In this document: piece by piece, positions 6,974 to 7,476 of the stretch
Numbering within the stretch: position 1 is the stretch's first letter
Layout: each line of letters begins with the position of its first letter
Origin: Pseudomonadota bacterium
Lineage (GTDB): Bacteria > Pseudomonadota > Alphaproteobacteria > Rhodospirillales > Casp-alpha2
Length of the DNA: 7,476 nucleotides
Direction of reading: 5' to 3'
Assembly: GCA_022563215.1 (NCBI GenBank)
Contig: JADFNT010000018.1
Location: 1 to 7,476, forward strand
The notes under the pieces: generated by a model
The model's database searches: none
The model's input: only the letters and a program-made list of their open reading frames with translations
Told to the model about the DNA's origin: nothing
Translations under genes and position numbers: made by a program

Positions 6974-7204
6974 TTAATGGCGGAGCCGTACATAACACGC
7001 CTTCGCCAGCTTGCCCCGGTGGTGGATCGCCGTATCCCGAAAGCGCAGGAGGAGGTCCCAGTCCAAAGCAAATTGGAAGCTCTCGTTCATTTTTCCCCCG
7101 GCCTTTTCCCACATGCTCCGCCGCCAGAACAGGGTTTCCTGGGGAACGTAATCGACCCAGGAAAGTATTTTGTCGGAGTGAGATGGCAGCACCCACCGCC
7201 GACC
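6974..7204 (-). pseudogene. Remnant of a family 2 glycosyltransferase, truncated at both ends
   Basis: On the minus strand, the frame from about 7204 to the TAA at 6976-6974 contains a block I recognise from GT2 glycosyltransferases of polysaccharide loci: [13 protein letters not shown], then [20 protein letters not shown], then [18 protein letters not shown], ending at about 7034. In the family this is the middle-to-late part of the catalytic domain, including the WDLLLRF helix. The N-terminal nucleotide-binding half is absent: the frame meets a TGA at 7207-7205, beyond which the DNA is fucose-synthase sequence on the other strand. After RFRD the expected continuation is lost and replaced by about 19 unfamiliar residues. 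No start codon or ribosome site makes sense. It is a decayed piece, not a working gene. It points toward asnB copy 2 and ends 12 bases past that gene. Confidence 0.7.
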
Positions 7205-7476
7205 TCACCGTCTGGGGCACCGGCAATCCCCTGCGGGAGTTCCTGTTCGTTGATGATTTGGCGGATTCCCTGGTTTTCCTTATGAAGCATTACTCGGGGC
7301 CGGTGCAGGTCAACCTCGGCACTGGCGAGGAACTGACCATAAGGGAACTGGCGGAAACCATCGCCCAAGTGGTGAGTTTTGAAGGCGCCCTTTTCTTCGA
7401 CGCCAGCAAGCCAGATGGCACGCCCCGGAAGCTCTTGGATAACACCCTTATCGCCGGTATGGGCTGGTCGCCGAAG
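7183..7476 (+). pseudogene. fcl: GDP-L-fucose synthase, C-terminal part only, continuing past window
   Basis: The frame from ATG 7183 stays open to the end of the window (98 codons). It reads as the C-terminal substrate-binding part of GDP-L-fucose synthase (GDP-4-keto-6-deoxymannose 3,5-epimerase/reductase), the last step of GDP-L-fucose synthesis. Signatures are [36 protein letters not shown], and [15 protein letters not shown] followed by MGWSPK. The intact enzyme is about 310-320 residues. The roughly 200 upstream residues, with the NADP-binding glycine motif and the catalytic Ser-Tyr-Lys set, are missing: the codons before 7183 are not Fcl-like and overlap the minus-strand glycosyltransferase remnant. 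GGAG (7175-7178) happens to lie 4 bases before the ATG, so a short peptide could be made, but it could not be active. It is transcribed in the same direction as asnB copy 2, about 220 bases later. The epimerase subtype is firm because of [12 protein letters not shown]. Confidence 0.8.

Noticed and set aside
6962..7182. Mobile element at the disordered region after asnB copy 2
   Set aside because: No transposase fragment, terminal inverted repeat or target-site duplication is visible. The DNA is explained by gene remnants.
6977..7285. Plus-strand 102-codon frame downstream of asnB copy 2
   Set aside because: It crosses the GT2 remnant (antisense) and the fucose synthase fragment in the wrong frame, and has no family-like features.

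Overview
The window is GC-rich, with strong G/C preference at third codon positions, and the proteins look alphaproteobacterial. My best guess is Rhodospirillales-like, judged by eye from protein style rather than any search. It appears to be one end of a surface-polysaccharide (O-antigen, capsule or exopolysaccharide) locus. It has two asparagine-synthetase-like amidotransferases, a GT4 glycosyltransferase, a fragment of a family 2 glycosyltransferase and the C-terminal part of a GDP-L-fucose synthase, next to a MATE/DinF-type transporter.

Layout, left to right. Positions 2-97 may be the tail of an unrecognised plus-strand gene. Positions 251-1570 (+) encode an intact MATE/DinF family transporter. 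A 142-base gap with a perfect short palindrome (1595-1608) follows. Positions 1713-3638 (+) hold a full-length asnB-like frame that is interrupted by a single in-frame TGA at 3048-3050 but is otherwise open and conserved on both sides. Converging on it, 26 bases away, a GT4 glycosyltransferase is encoded on the minus strand (4810-3665). It is divergent from a second, intact asnB-like gene at 4964-6961 (+). After that gene the sequence is disordered. A minus-strand remnant of a family 2 glycosyltransferase (about 7204-6974) abuts, head to head, the C-terminal third of a GDP-L-fucose synthase (7183 to the window edge, +). Both lack their N-terminal parts, so a rearrangement (or an assembly chimera) has its breakpoint near 7180-7205.

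How the genes could work together. AsnB-like enzymes in polysaccharide loci are usually taken to transfer amide nitrogen from glutamine onto a carboxylate, either aspartate or a uronic-acid-type sugar. GT4 and GT2 enzymes assemble the repeat unit, and Fcl makes GDP-L-fucose. The presence of two different AsnB subtypes (pyrophosphate loops SGDGGDE and VGEGSDE), one apparently broken, with truncated glycosyltransferase and fucose genes beside them, suggests a locus undergoing gene turnover. I see no tRNA, rRNA, CRISPR array, transposase or integrase, and no strong evidence of a wholly new system. The most informative anomalies are the in-frame TGA and the head-to-head truncation junction.
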